Below, in pieces: positions 41,963-50,540 of a stretch of DNA of 53,968 nucleotides. The stretch is taken from assembly GCF_000717915.1 (NCBI RefSeq), contig NZ_JOCX01000035.1:1-53968 (forward strand). The letters are read 5' to 3'. Source of the DNA: Streptomyces sp. NRRL S-244 (lineage in GTDB: Bacteria; Actinomycetota; Actinomycetes; Streptomycetales; Streptomycetaceae). The position numbers and the translations under genes are program-made. How positions within the stretch are numbered: the first letter of the stretch is position 1; every line of letters begins with the position of its first letter. Below the pieces are notes generated by a model. The model searched no databases. It saw nothing but the letters and a program-made list of their open reading frames with translations, and was not told the origin of the DNA.

Positions 41963-43834
41963 ATGGCGGAACGAGGCCGCGAGCCCGTGGAGGCCTTGGG
42001 GGCCTTGGGGGCCTTGGACGGCGCGCGCCGGCGGGCCCTGCGGCTGGCCGGGCTGTCAGCCGCCGCCGATCCGGGGATGGACCGGTTCGCGCGGCTGGTG
42101 ACGAGGCTCCTCCGCGTGCCCGTGGCCCTCGTTTCGCTGATCGGGGAGGACCGGCAGGTCCTGCCCGGCATGGTCGGTCTGCCCGAGCCCTCGGCGGCAA
42201 GGCGGGCGCTGCCGCTGTCGCACTCGCTCTGCCGGTACGTGGTCGACTCCGGCGAGCCCCTGAGCATCTCCGACGCCCGCGCCGACGAGCGGCTGCGCCC
42301 CGGCCCCGACGTGCGGGAGCTCGGGGCGGTCGCGTACGCCGGAACACCGGTGACCGACGGCAGCGGACTCGTCCTGGGCGCGCTGTGCGCCCTCGACCAC
42401 ACGCCCCGGACCTGGAGCGAAGCGGAGCTCGCCGACCTGGAGGATCTGGCCGCGGCCTGCTCCGCCGAGCTGCGCCTGCGGATCGTGTCGGCGCAGCGCC
42501 AGGCCGCGCAGAACGTACTGGAGACCGCGCGGGCCGCCGCCGAGCGGGCCCAGGGCGACGCGGAGCGCCTGGAACACGAGGCCCAGGCCGGCCTGGACCA
42601 CGCCGAGCTGCTGCTGAGGGCCTCCGAGGAGCTGTCCCAGACCTCCGGCCTGGAGGACCTGCGTCGGCGGCTGCGCGACCTGTTCGTCGGCGTCGGCAAG
42701 CCCTCGTACGTGGGCCTGCTGGTCGCCGACGACAACGAGCTGCACCGCATCCCGGACCCGGACGTCGTGCACTCCGTGGAACACGAACTCCTCACCCTCC
42801 CCGCGGACGCGGCATTCCCCAGCGCCCGGGCCATGCGGGAGGGGCGGACCGTGTTCGTGCCCGACCGTGAGGCGCTCGTGGCCGACTACGGCCCCGAGGC
42901 GGTCGCCTTCTTCGACCGCATGGGTTTCACCACGGTGCTGTGCCTGCCGCTCTGGGGCAGTCGCGGGCTGCTGGGCGTCCTCGTGACCTGCTGGACCAAC
43001 CCGCACGAGGTGAGCACCCCCGAGCGGGCAGCGCTCACCGCGGCCTCCGGATACACCGCCCAGGCGGTGGAGCGCGCCCTGTACCTGGACGAACGCATCT
43101 CCATCGCCCGCCAGCTCCAGGCCGCCATGCTCACCGACCTCCCGCGGACCGACGCCCTCGAAATCAACGCCCTCTACCAGCCCGCCGCCGACGAGGAGAT
43201 GATCGGCGGAGACTGGTACGACGCCTACCACCTGCCGCCGGCCGGGTCCGGCGACGTCGCCCCGCTCATGATCACCGTGGGCGACATCACGGGCCACGAC
43301 ATGCATGCCGCCACCGTGATGGGCCAGATCCGCAGCATGCTGCGCCAGGCCACCCTCGACCACCCCCCGTACAGCCCGGCCGCCGCTCTGACCGCCCTCG
43401 ACGTGGCCTGCTCGGTCCTGCCCATCGACGTCGGCGGCACACTGGTCCATGCCCGCCTCGACCCGCCGGGCAACACCGGCGGCTGGGCCCTGACCTGGTC
43501 CAACGCCGGCCACCCACCCCCGCTCCTGCGCACCCCGGACGGCGTGGTCACCACCCTTCTGGAACACGACGTCCTCCTCCACCCGGGTCTCGGCGCGCCT
43601 CGGCGCACCGAGACCCGGCGAGAACTGCCGCCGGGCTCGACCCTGTTGCTCTACACCGACGGACTCGTCGAACGGCGCGGCAACGACATCGACGCCGCCA
43701 TCGCGCAACTCGCCCGCCTGCTGGCCCGCCACGGAGCCCGCCCCCTGCCCGAACTGCTCCGCCGCATCAGCAACCGGATGGCGGAACCGCCGCCAGGAGA
43801 CGACGTCGTCCTTCTCGTGCTGCGCATTCCCTAG
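41963..43834 (+). CDS. GAF-GAF-PP2C (SpoIIE-type) phosphatase
   Basis: ATG with GGAGGG upstream. The 623-residue cytosolic protein has a first GAF domain (about residues 30-175: V-S-L-I-G-E-D-R-Q; G-A-V-A-Y-A-G-T-P-V; L-G-A-L-C-A-L-D-H), a coiled coil (175-225), and a second GAF (about 230-385). A SpoIIE/RsbU PP2C domain follows (about 390-623), with I-G-G-D-W-Y-D, T-V-G-D-I-T-G-H-D, S-N-A-G-H-P-P-P, L-L-Y-T-D-G-L-V-E-R-R and D-D-V-V-L-L-V. The metal-binding aspartates are intact. A short 9-bp repeat near the start encodes E-A-L-G-A-L-G-A-L-D. It probably dephosphorylates a STAS protein, but no STAS partner is adjacent here. Confidence 0.87.
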   Translation: MAERGREPVEALGALGALDGARRRALRLAGLSAAADPGMDRFARLVTRLLRVPVALVSLIGEDRQVLPGMVGLPEPSAARRALPLSHSLCRYVVDSGEPLSISDARADERLRPGPDVRELGAVAYAGTPVTDGSGLVLGALCALDHTPRTWSEAELADLEDLAAACSAELRLRIVSAQRQAAQNVLETARAAAERAQGDAERLEHEAQAGLDHAELLLRASEELSQTSGLEDLRRRLRDLFVGVGKPSYVGLLVADDNELHRIPDPDVVHSVEHELLTLPADAAFPSARAMREGRTVFVPDREALVADYGPEAVAFFDRMGFTTVLCLPLWGSRGLLGVLVTCWTNPHEVSTPERAALTAASGYTAQAVERALYLDERISIARQLQAAMLTDLPRTDALEINALYQPAADEEMIGGDWYDAYHLPPAGSGDVAPLMITVGDITGHDMHAATVMGQIRSMLRQATLDHPPYSPAAALTALDVACSVLPIDVGGTLVHARLDPPGNTGGWALTWSNAGHPPPLLRTPDGVVTTLLEHDVLLHPGLGAPRRTETRRELPPGSTLLLYTDGLVERRGNDIDAAIAQLARLLARHGARPLPELLRRISNRMAEPPPGDDVVLLVLRIP

Positions 43835-44029
43835 GTCGTGTCGTCGAAGTCCCGTCCGGCTGGCGGCGGTCCCGGCGGTGGGCCACTTTCGGACATCTCC
43901 CGGCGATGTCGTGCGCAGAGGCACATGTGGGGCTTTCGGGGGCAGGCGAGAGGATGCCCATCCAGTGCGCCGCCCGACCCGGCCGGCCCGGCCGACCGCG
44001 GGCGGCGCTCGACTCAAGGAGGTTTCGCG

Positions 44030-44296
44030 ATGCTGATCACCGTCACCCGTACGGGCGGGTTCGCGGGCAGGGAACGGATCGCTTCCCTCGACACGGAGTA
44101 CCGGAGCGACGGCGCCGAGCTGGAGCGGCTGGCCGAGCGAGCCCTGAGCGGCGAGTGCCCCGCGGGCCGGGAACCCGTGCCTGACGGGTTCCATTACGTC
44201 GTCCACGTCGACGGCAAGCTGGTGGAGTTACGGGATCCGTACCTCACGGAGGAACAACGGCAGCTGATCGTCGCCGTTCTGGGCGAGGGCGCCTGA
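44030..44296 (+). CDS. emfourin-like (protealysin inhibitor family) protein
   Basis: ATG with a perfect AAGGAGG (44016-44022). The 88-residue protein starts M-L-I-T-V-T-R-T-G-G-F-A-G-R-E-R and continues through a helix (A-E-L-E-R-L-A-E-R-A-L) to P-D-G-F-H-Y-V-V-H-V-D-G and a final L-T-E-E-Q-R-Q-L-I-V-A-V-L. This is the layout of emfourin, the small inhibitor paired with protealysin-like metalloproteases. No protease gene is adjacent. Codon 67 is TTA (44228-44230), so expression should depend on bldA. It lacks a signal peptide and would act in the cytosol. A perfect hairpin follows. Confidence 0.72.
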   Translation: MLITVTRTGGFAGRERIASLDTEYRSDGAELERLAERALSGECPAGREPVPDGFHYVVHVDGKLVELRDPYLTEEQRQLIVAVLGEGA

Positions 44297-44329
44297 CCGT
44301 CCCCCGTCCCGCCCGCCCCGGCTCGGCGG

Positions 44330-44365
44330 GTGCCGTACCGGGTCCGGGTGGGCCCGGTACGGCAC
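44330..44365. terminator. bidirectional terminator hairpin
   Basis: GTGCCGTACCGGG (44330-44342) pairs exactly with CCCGGTACGGCAC (44353-44365) around a ten-base loop. It lies between the emfourin-like gene (+) and the convergent DUF5133 gene (-). Confidence 0.78.
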
Positions 44366-44396
44366 GTGCCGGCCGAGGACCGGGGCCGGCCGCCGG

Positions 44397-44417
44397 CCTC
44401 AGGCCTCAGGCCTCAGG
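44397..44417. repeat. heptamer tandem repeat CCTCAGG x3
   Basis: Three exact copies of CCTCAGG run from 44397 to 44417. The third overlaps the stop codon of the DUF5133 gene (44413-44415). It resembles the other intergenic 7-bp arrays of this window in unit length and placement, not in sequence. Confidence 0.9.
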
Positions 44418-44643
44418 CCGCCGCCGTGCCGTCCGCGTCAGCGGGCCGGGCGGTGCCCATGCGGTCCCGGGCCGAGGCCAGCGCGGCATCGATCCCGCGC
44501 GTCCCGGTCGACACGCACAGCGTGTAGACCACGTCCTCCAGCCGCTGCCGCACCCGTTCCCGATGGCCTCCGGCCTGGAGCCGCGACACCATCTCGTACT
44601 CCTCCACCAGACGCGCCAGCACCGCGGGGTGAGCCATCAGCAC
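44413..44643 (-). CDS. DUF5133-family small protein
   Basis: The GTG at 44643 follows AAGGAG at good spacing; an ATG two codons later is the alternative. The 76-residue protein reads M-A-H-P-A-V-L-A-R-L-V-E-E-Y-E, then a basic helix, then E-D-V-V-Y-T-L-C-V-S-T-G-T-R-G-I-D-A-A-L. The helix-helix core and the C-V-S-T-G-T-R signature identify the Streptomyces DUF5133 family. It has one cysteine and no membrane segment. Function unknown; related copies are often found beside stress and regulatory genes. It appears monocistronic. Confidence 0.8.
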   Translation of the reverse strand: MLMAHPAVLARLVEEYEMVSRLQAGGHRERVRQRLEDVVYTLCVSTGTRGIDAALASARDRMGTARPADADGTAAA

Positions 44644-44854
44644 GATCTCGCTCCTTCACACGTGGCCTCCCGGGGCCGGGACGCCACTGCGCCTCGTGTG
44701 CCCCAGACCAGGCGTCCCATGCGCCACACGCGTCGAACTGGCCGAGAGTGTGCGGTGGTTGTCGCGGTGGACGATGACCCCGCGTCCCGCTCAGACGTCC
44801 TCCGATGCCGTCATGGCCCGCACCGCGTCCGGATCGGTGCCGAAGGCGGTCGGG

Positions 44855-45223
44855 TCACATGCGGCTGCCGCCGAACGGCCCGCCGATGCCGTAGTACGTG
44901 GCGATTTCCGCGTGGTAGGCCTCGTCCTGCAGGTGCTTGTCGCGGTGGAACTCGGGGGCGTTCTTGACCTGCTCCTTCGTCCGGTCGACGTAGATCTTCT
45001 CGTCGTCCACGTCGATGCGGGAGACGGTGCCGGCCGGGAGGAGGACCTCCTTGCCGAAGATCCACGGACCGGTGTCCACCACGATGTACGCGGAGCCGGC
45101 CTCGTCGGAGTGCCGGTCCACCCTGCCGATGCCGCCGTCGATGGCCTCGACCTTGAATCCCGTGAGGTCGACGCCCTGCAGACGGCCCGAGGTCTCCCGA
45201 TAGCCCCACACGTTCTCCGTCAT
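44855..45223 (-). CDS. PRC-barrel domain protein
   Basis: The ATG at 45223 has GGAGGG eight bases upstream. The 122-residue cytosolic protein has a PRC-barrel: L-T-G-F-K-V-E-A-I-D-G-G-I-G-R-V near residue 20, A-Y-I-V-V-D-T-G-P-W-I-F-G-K-E-V-L-L-P-A-G near 45, and I-D-V-D-D-E-K-I-Y-V-D-R-T-K. A C-terminal Y-Y-G-I-G-G-P-F-G-G-S tail follows. The fold was named from photosynthetic reaction-centre H subunit and RimM. In actinobacteria such short copies are stress-induced proteins of unknown biochemical role. Confidence 0.85.
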   Translation of the reverse strand: MTENVWGYRETSGRLQGVDLTGFKVEAIDGGIGRVDRHSDEAGSAYIVVDTGPWIFGKEVLLPAGTVSRIDVDDEKIYVDRTKEQVKNAPEFHRDKHLQDEAYHAEIATYYGIGGPFGGSRM

Positions 45224-45355
45224 GAAAATGCCCTCCGTGGTGGTTGGGTCAGACTTTCGTAACGGCGCGCCTGCCCCTCGCACGCGGTCTCACACCCGGC
45301 ACGCCGCCGGGTCACGGGACGACCGGGCGGCATGTGAGCCCGTCGTGAGTCCCCT

Positions 45356-46063
45356 CTACGCAGGGGCGTCGCTCGGTACGGGGCTGTCGCAGCCCGGATG
45401 GCCCCAGCGGGTGCCGAGCTTGGTGATCTGGTCACCGGCCGCGTACGACCTTCCGCAGGGGCAGCTGCCGGGGAACTTCGCCTTGATGGAGCCGCCCCGG
45501 CTGCGCGCCGGCTTCTTGGCCCCGGCCCCCGCCGCGGGCTTGGCGGCGCGGGGCGCGGAAGCGCGGGCGGGAGCGGGTACGGGAAGCGACGCGCTGCCGA
45601 GGGCCGTGCCGGCCGCCTGCTGGCTGGTGGCGGCGTCACTCGCGGCCTGGTCGGCGATCGCGTTCAGGAGGTCGCCGTCCTCGCGGTGGGCCGGAACGTA
45701 GCGGAATTCCACGTCCCGCTCGGCCAGCAGCGCATCGATCTGCTCGACGAGCTCCCGGTTGGCGACGGGCTTGCCCGCCGCGGTCTTCCACCCGTTGCGC
45801 TTCCAGGCCGGGAGCCACTGGGTCACCGCCTTCATGGCGTACTGGGAGTCCATCCGGACCTCGACGGCCGTTCCGGGGGCCAGGGACTCCAGCAGCCGCT
45901 GAAGAGCGGTGAGCTCGCCCACGTTGTTGGTGGCCCGGCCCAGGGGGCCGGCCTCCCAGCGCTCGGGGCGGCCCTGCGTGTCGGCGATGACCCACGCCCA
46001 GGCTGCCGGTCCGGGATTCCCCTTCGCCGCGCCGTCACAGGCGGCAATGATGCGATCAGACAT
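45356..46063 (-). CDS. rnhA: ribonuclease HI with a cysteine-containing C-terminal extension
   Basis: The ATG at 46063 places the catalytic N-terminus correctly. The 235-residue protein has RNase HI motifs: I-I-A-A-C-D-G-A-A-K-G-N-P-G (first Asp), N-N-V-G-E-L-T-A-L (Glu), V-R-M-D-S-Q-Y-A-M-K (second Asp) and N-A-I-A-D-Q-A-A (fourth acid). These cut RNA in RNA:DNA hybrids. After about residue 150 comes an Ala/Pro-rich linker, then a basic stretch and P-G-S-C-P-C-G-R-S-Y with a later H-P-G-C. That is a likely small zinc or nucleic-acid-binding module absent from E. coli RNase HI. It is divergent from the PLP decarboxylase gene. Confidence 0.88.
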   Translation of the reverse strand: MSDRIIAACDGAAKGNPGPAAWAWVIADTQGRPERWEAGPLGRATNNVGELTALQRLLESLAPGTAVEVRMDSQYAMKAVTQWLPAWKRNGWKTAAGKPVANRELVEQIDALLAERDVEFRYVPAHREDGDLLNAIADQAASDAATSQQAAGTALGSASLPVPAPARASAPRAAKPAAGAGAKKPARSRGGSIKAKFPGSCPCGRSYAAGDQITKLGTRWGHPGCDSPVPSDAPA

Positions 46064-46212
46064 CCCCCGATCATGCACCACGGCCGCCCCTGCACGAATT
46101 CGGCTGCGGGCGCCGTCCACGGCGGCGCGCGAAGCGCCGTGACGGGCTGCCCGCTCCGGACTGCCCGCTGCGCCGATTGCGGGGCGGCGGCGCTGGTCCC
46201 ATAGTCCGAGGT

Positions 46213-47622
46213 ATGGACGCGCGCGAAGAGGCGCTCCGACGGGCGTACGGCCATGCCGCCCGGTGGCTGGCGAGCCTGGACGACCGCCCGGTTCCCGCCC
46301 GCGCTTCGGTCGAGGAGATCGTGGGCGCGCTGGGTGCCGGTCTGCCCGACGGCCCGAGCCCGCCGTCCGATGTCGTCGACCTGCTGGCCACGGCCTGCGA
46401 GCCGGGGCTGACCGCGTTCCCCAGCGGCCGCTTCTACGGATTCGTGGTCGGCGGCACCGAACCGGCCGCGCTGGCCGCGGACTGGCTGGTCAGCGCGTGG
46501 GACCAGAACTGTGTGATGCGCGCCGTCTCGCCCGCGTACGCGGCGGCGGAGGACGTTGCCGGCGTCTGGCTGCTCGACCTGCTCGGCCTGCCGGGTGGCA
46601 GCGCCGTCGGCTTCACCACCGGTGCCACGATGGCGAACTTCACCTGTCTCGCCGCCGGGCGCGACGCGGTGCTGCGTCGCGCCGGCCGGGACGTGGCCCA
46701 CGACGGACTCGCGGGCGGGCCGGCGGTCCGCGTCCTCGTCGGCGAGGACCGCCACATGGCCGTGGACCTTGCGCTGCGCTATCTCGGGCTGGGCGGGCCG
46801 GAGCCGGTGGCGGCAGACGGTCAGGGACGCATCGTGCCGGAAGCCCTGCGCAGCGCCCTGGCCGACGACGGACCGGCCGACGGCGAACCGGCGGACGGCG
46901 AACCGGCGGACGGCGGCCGGAGTCCGACGATCGTGGTCCTCCAGGCCGGTGACATCCACTCCGGCGCGTTCGACCCCTTCGCCGATACGATCCGTGCGGC
47001 TCGGGCATCGGACGCATGGGTACACGTCGACGGCGCCTTCGGGCTGTGGGCGGCCACCTCGCCGCGGTACGCGCATCTGACGGCGGGCTGTGCGGACGCC
47101 GACTCCTGGGCGACGGATGCCCACAAGACCCTGAACGTCCCCTACGACTGCGGGCTCGCCATCGTGCGCGACCCGTCCGCGCTCCGGGCCGCCATGGGCC
47201 TGCGCGGCGACTACCTCATCCAGGACGAACACGGCGACCCCATCGACAAGGTTCCCGAACTGTCCCGGCGCGGCAGGGCCTTCACCGTGTGGGCCGCACT
47301 CCGGTCCCTCGGCCGGTCGGGCGTGGCCGACCTCGTCGAGCGGCTGTGCCGGCACGCCTCCGCGTTCGCCACGGGCATCGCCGGGATCGACGGCGCGACG
47401 GTCCTCAACGACGTGGTGTTCACACAGGTGTGCGCCGAGTTCGGAAGCGACGAACGCACCGAACGGGTGATCGACCGGTTGCTCGCCGACGGCACGGCGT
47501 GGATCAGCGGCTCGACCTGGCGCGGCCGCCGCGTCATGCGGATCTCGGTGAGCAACTGGTCGACGACGGACGAGGACGTGGCGCGCGCCCTCACCGCGAT
47601 CCGTCGCGCCTCCGCCGACTGA
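46213..47622 (+). CDS. PLP-dependent group II decarboxylase-like enzyme
   Basis: The ATG at 46213 gives 469 residues. It has the fold-type I features of the aromatic-amino-acid/glutamate decarboxylase family: F-Y-G-F-V-V-G-G-T-E near residue 74, F-T-T-G-A-T-M-A-N-F near 134, the PLP-stacking and aspartate pair in W-V-H-V-D-G-A-F-G (His271, Asp273), and the Schiff-base lysine K305 in D-A-H-K-T-L-N. A 15-bp in-frame repeat (about 46870-46917) inserts P-A-D-G-E-P-A-D-G-E before strand 240. No partner gene reveals the substrate; decarboxylation or transfer on an amino acid is likely. It starts 150 bases from the divergent rnhA. Confidence 0.85.
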   Translation: MDAREEALRRAYGHAARWLASLDDRPVPARASVEEIVGALGAGLPDGPSPPSDVVDLLATACEPGLTAFPSGRFYGFVVGGTEPAALAADWLVSAWDQNCVMRAVSPAYAAAEDVAGVWLLDLLGLPGGSAVGFTTGATMANFTCLAAGRDAVLRRAGRDVAHDGLAGGPAVRVLVGEDRHMAVDLALRYLGLGGPEPVAADGQGRIVPEALRSALADDGPADGEPADGEPADGGRSPTIVVLQAGDIHSGAFDPFADTIRAARASDAWVHVDGAFGLWAATSPRYAHLTAGCADADSWATDAHKTLNVPYDCGLAIVRDPSALRAAMGLRGDYLIQDEHGDPIDKVPELSRRGRAFTVWAALRSLGRSGVADLVERLCRHASAFATGIAGIDGATVLNDVVFTQVCAEFGSDERTERVIDRLLADGTAWISGSTWRGRRVMRISVSNWSTTDEDVARALTAIRRASAD

Positions 47623-47739
47623 GATCGCCGGGCACCGGAGACTCGGCGTGGCAGACCACGGGCCACACGGGGGATGCGGCGTGCGCCGGGCGGAGTTTCG
47701 GGGGTGCGGCCCGGCAGGGGGTTCGCCAGACTGATCGAG

Positions 47740-48960
47740 ATGATCTCCACGACGGAAGCCGCCGGGCCCGCCCGCCGCGACTGGCGGCACGGTCTGCTGC
47801 CGCCGCTCGTCGCGTGGCTGATCGCGAACCTGATCACCTGGCTGGTCGCAGCGGCATCCGTCGCCGGCGACGGGTCCAAGGTGGAGTACTGGTCCCCGCA
47901 GAGCCGTCGGCGCTGGGATTCCGAGCACTATCTGTCCATCGCCAAGACCGGCTACGAAATGTTCCGGTGCCGGGAGCGGTACCCGGACTTTCCCGATGTC
48001 GTGTGCGGAAACGTCGCCTGGTTCCCCGGGTACCCCATGGGAATCCGCGCGCTTTCCGCCACCGGGCTCTCGTATGAGACATCAGCCGTCGTCCTCACGG
48101 AAGCGTCCTTGTTCGGCATGTTCGCGGTGCTGTGGTGGCTGCTCGGCGCCCGGCTCAGCCGGGCCACCGGACTCACCCTCGCCATCGGTGCCGTCTTCCC
48201 GGGCGGCGTCTACTTCCACGCGATGTTCCCGATCGCCCTCGGCACGCTGGCCCTGCTCGTCTGTGTCGCCGGAGTGAAACGCGGCAGCTGGGGCCTTGCC
48301 GCAGCGGGCGGGTTCGTCGCGACCGCGTGTCATCTCGTCGGCGCGGTTGCCGTCGGCATGCTGCTGCTCAGCGCGTTCTTCGCGTGGCGGGCGGACACCT
48401 GGCCGGTCCGGTTCGCGAAAGCCGGGTCGTCCGCGGTTCTCGCCGCCTGCGGCGTGCTCTGGGCGAAATGGCTGATGTGGCAGGCGACGGGTCGCTGGAA
48501 CGCGTACGAGGTCATCCAGGCGTCCAGTTACCGGCAGGGCGGCCTGCGTCAGCCCTTCGCCGAAATGGGGACGGCCTACGATTTCCCGTTCAAGGACTGG
48601 TACACGCCCGAGGGGCACCTGCCGTGGCTGGTGGAGCACAGTCTCACCGCGCACAGGACCCAGCTCTGGCTCAACGCCGCCTTCACCCTGCTCATCGCGG
48701 TGACCGCCGCGGTTCGGCTCGTCCGGAACCGCCGGCTCGGCGTCGAGGAGTGGGCCGCGCTGATCCTGACGGTGGCGATCTTCCTGCTGCCGTTCTCCGC
48801 CGGCGCCGAAATGTCCTGGTATCGCAACCATGCACAGATGTTCGTAGGGCTCGTGTTGGTCCGGCGCATGTCCCGATGGGTGCAGGTACCACTGCTGCTG
48901 CTGTGCTCGGTCCAGTACGCACTCCTGGCGTCGATGTTCTTCGCTGGGGTGCTGGTGTAA
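47740..48960 (+). CDS. PIG-V-like integral membrane mannosyltransferase
   Basis: The ATG at 47740 is preferred because the span order starts cleanly; a longer frame exists upstream and the ribosome site is weak. The 406-residue protein has about nine to ten membrane segments. Its first luminal loop carries R-R-W-D-S-E-H-Y-L-S-I-A-K-T-G-Y (near residue 52), the W-D-S-x-H-Y motif typical of PIG-V-type GT-C transferases, and a second loop W-F-P-G-Y-P-M-G. These use polyprenyl-phosphate mannose outside the membrane. Codon use is a little less GC-extreme than that of its neighbours. It may mannosylate a lipid or secreted protein. Confidence 0.72.
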   Translation: MISTTEAAGPARRDWRHGLLPPLVAWLIANLITWLVAAASVAGDGSKVEYWSPQSRRRWDSEHYLSIAKTGYEMFRCRERYPDFPDVVCGNVAWFPGYPMGIRALSATGLSYETSAVVLTEASLFGMFAVLWWLLGARLSRATGLTLAIGAVFPGGVYFHAMFPIALGTLALLVCVAGVKRGSWGLAAAGGFVATACHLVGAVAVGMLLLSAFFAWRADTWPVRFAKAGSSAVLAACGVLWAKWLMWQATGRWNAYEVIQASSYRQGGLRQPFAEMGTAYDFPFKDWYTPEGHLPWLVEHSLTAHRTQLWLNAAFTLLIAVTAAVRLVRNRRLGVEEWAALILTVAIFLLPFSAGAEMSWYRNHAQMFVGLVLVRRMSRWVQVPLLLLCSVQYALLASMFFAGVLV

Positions 48961-49019
48961 AAGCGCAAAGAGTTCCCCAAGCCTCTCCTCGCGGACAGTG
49001 GTGAGCATCTCCCCGCCGG

Positions 49020-49042
49020 GTGCATATAGCGCGACTATGCAC
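49020..49042. promoter_or_regulatory. inverted repeat GTGCATA...TATGCAC
   Basis: GTGCATA (49020-49026) and TATGCAC (49036-49042) form a perfect 7-bp inverted repeat around nine bases, in an AT-richer stretch between the mannosyltransferase and the ferric-reductase-like gene. It lies about 55 bases upstream of the predicted promoter. Possible activator site or weak terminator. Confidence 0.4.
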
Positions 49043-49095
49043 GCATATCGGGCAATCAATTGCGCGTGACGGACCTCATTCTGTGTGCATCACCA

Positions 49096-49125
49096 TTGCT
49101 CGACCCGATCGGGTTTGCGCATAGT
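49096..49125 (+). promoter_or_regulatory. candidate promoter of the flavocytochrome-like gene with palindrome in the spacer
   Basis: TTGCTC (49096-49101) and CATAGT (49120-49125) are 18 bases apart. The perfect palindrome CCCGATCGGG (49104-49113) lies inside the spacer, where a bound repressor would block polymerase. The start codon is about 95 bases downstream. Confidence 0.42.
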
Positions 49126-49219
49126 TGCCGGTGCGATGCCCCCGCAGCACCGAGCGAACGGACCTTGGCATGACCCTCCCGCCCACTCCGCCGTGCGATC
49201 CCGGCCCGGGGCGGCACGG

Positions 49220-50524
49220 ATGAAGACCGCGTCCGAGCGGCTGCGCGCCGGACTGGCCGCCGGTGCGGTCGTCGTCACCCTGTTGTGGGCCGCTCAGGTG
49301 CACCCCTCCGCCCGGCCCGACGAGCTCATCGGTGCCGCCGCGCACCTCACCGGGCTCCTCGCCGGTTACGGAATCCTCGTCATGCTGTTCCTGATGGCAC
49401 GCGTACCGGCCGTCGAGCACGGCGTCGGCGCCGACCGCCTCGCCCGCTGGCACGCCTTCGGCGGCCGCTGGGTGCTGGTCCTGTGCGGCGCCCACGGTCT
49501 GTTCGCCCTCGTCGTGTACGCCCTGCGCGGCGGGACCGACCTGCTGACCGCCACCGGAGCCATGTTCCGCTACCCGGCCCTCATCGCCGCGTTCGCGGGC
49601 GCCGCCCTGCTCGCGGGTGTGGGCCTGTTCTCCGCCCGCGCCGTACGCCGCCGGGTCTCGCACGAGGCGTGGCGCGGCATCCACCTGCTGACCTACCTCG
49701 CCGCCGCGCTGGGCTTCGTACACCAGCTGGCCGGCCCCGACGTCTCCGTCACCGCCTTCACCGCCTGGTTCTGGGCCCTGCTGCACACCGTCGTCGGCGT
49801 ACTGCTCGCCTGGTACCGCGGGATCGTCCCGGTCCGCCAGGCCCTGCGGCACGGGCTGCGCGTCGCCACCGTCGAGCACGAAGGACCCGGCGTGGTCTCC
49901 GTCACCATCCAAGGGGCCAGGCTCCGCGAACTGCGCGCCGAGCCCGGACAGTTCTTCCGCTGGCGGTTCCTGCGGGGCGGCCTGTGGCACACCGCCCTGC
50001 CGTTCTCGCTCTCCGCTCCCGCCCGCGACGACCGGCTCCGCATCACCGTGAAGGCGCTCGGCGGGCACTCCCGGCGGGTCCGCGGGCTGCGGCCCGGCAC
50101 CAGGGTCCTGGCCACCGGCCCGTTCGGCGCGCTCACCGAGCGGCGCCGCACCCGCCCCAAGGTCCTGCTGATCGCCGGCGGCATCGGCATCACTCCGATG
50201 CGCGCCCTCTTCGAGTCCCTGCCCGCGAGCCCCGGCGACCTCACCCTGCTCTACCGCGCGGGCGACGCCGGCCAACTGGTCCTGCGCGATGAGCTGGAAG
50301 CCATCGCGGCGTCCCGCCAGGCCGCACTGCACTACCTGGTGGGCCGTTCCGACGCCGCGTACGACCCGCTCGCGCCGCAGGCCCTGCGGGCGCTCGTACC
50401 CGACCTGTCCGACCGTGACGTCTACCTCTGCGGGCCGCCCGGCATGGCCGACGCGACGACCGCGTCGCTGCTCAGGGCGGGCGTCCCGGCCGCGCGCATC
50501 CACTCAGAGTGCTTCACCTACTGA
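49220..50524 (+). CDS. ferric-reductase-like transmembrane flavoprotein
   Basis: The ATG at 49220 gives 434 residues; upstream starts would cross the promoter. The first 215 residues hold about six membrane segments with histidines suited to haem binding (R-W-H-A-F-G-G-R-W; C-G-A-H-G-L-F; W-R-G-I-H-L-L-T-Y; F-V-H-Q-L-A-G). A ferredoxin-reductase-type FAD domain follows (G-L-W-H-T-A-L-P-F-S-L-S) and an NAD(P) domain with L-I-A-G-G-I-G-I-T-P-M-R near residue 315 and Y-L-C-G-P-P-G-M near 405. It should pass electrons from cytosolic NAD(P)H across the membrane. In Streptomyces the usual partner is an FMN-binding secreted protein; here the following gene is a degenerate short one. Confidence 0.85.
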   Translation: MKTASERLRAGLAAGAVVVTLLWAAQVHPSARPDELIGAAAHLTGLLAGYGILVMLFLMARVPAVEHGVGADRLARWHAFGGRWVLVLCGAHGLFALVVYALRGGTDLLTATGAMFRYPALIAAFAGAALLAGVGLFSARAVRRRVSHEAWRGIHLLTYLAAALGFVHQLAGPDVSVTAFTAWFWALLHTVVGVLLAWYRGIVPVRQALRHGLRVATVEHEGPGVVSVTIQGARLRELRAEPGQFFRWRFLRGGLWHTALPFSLSAPARDDRLRITVKALGGHSRRVRGLRPGTRVLATGPFGALTERRRTRPKVLLIAGGIGITPMRALFESLPASPGDLTLLYRAGDAGQLVLRDELEAIAASRQAALHYLVGRSDAAYDPLAPQALRALVPDLSDRDVYLCGPPGMADATTASLLRAGVPAARIHSECFTY

Positions 50525-50540
50525 GGACGCCGATTCTCCG

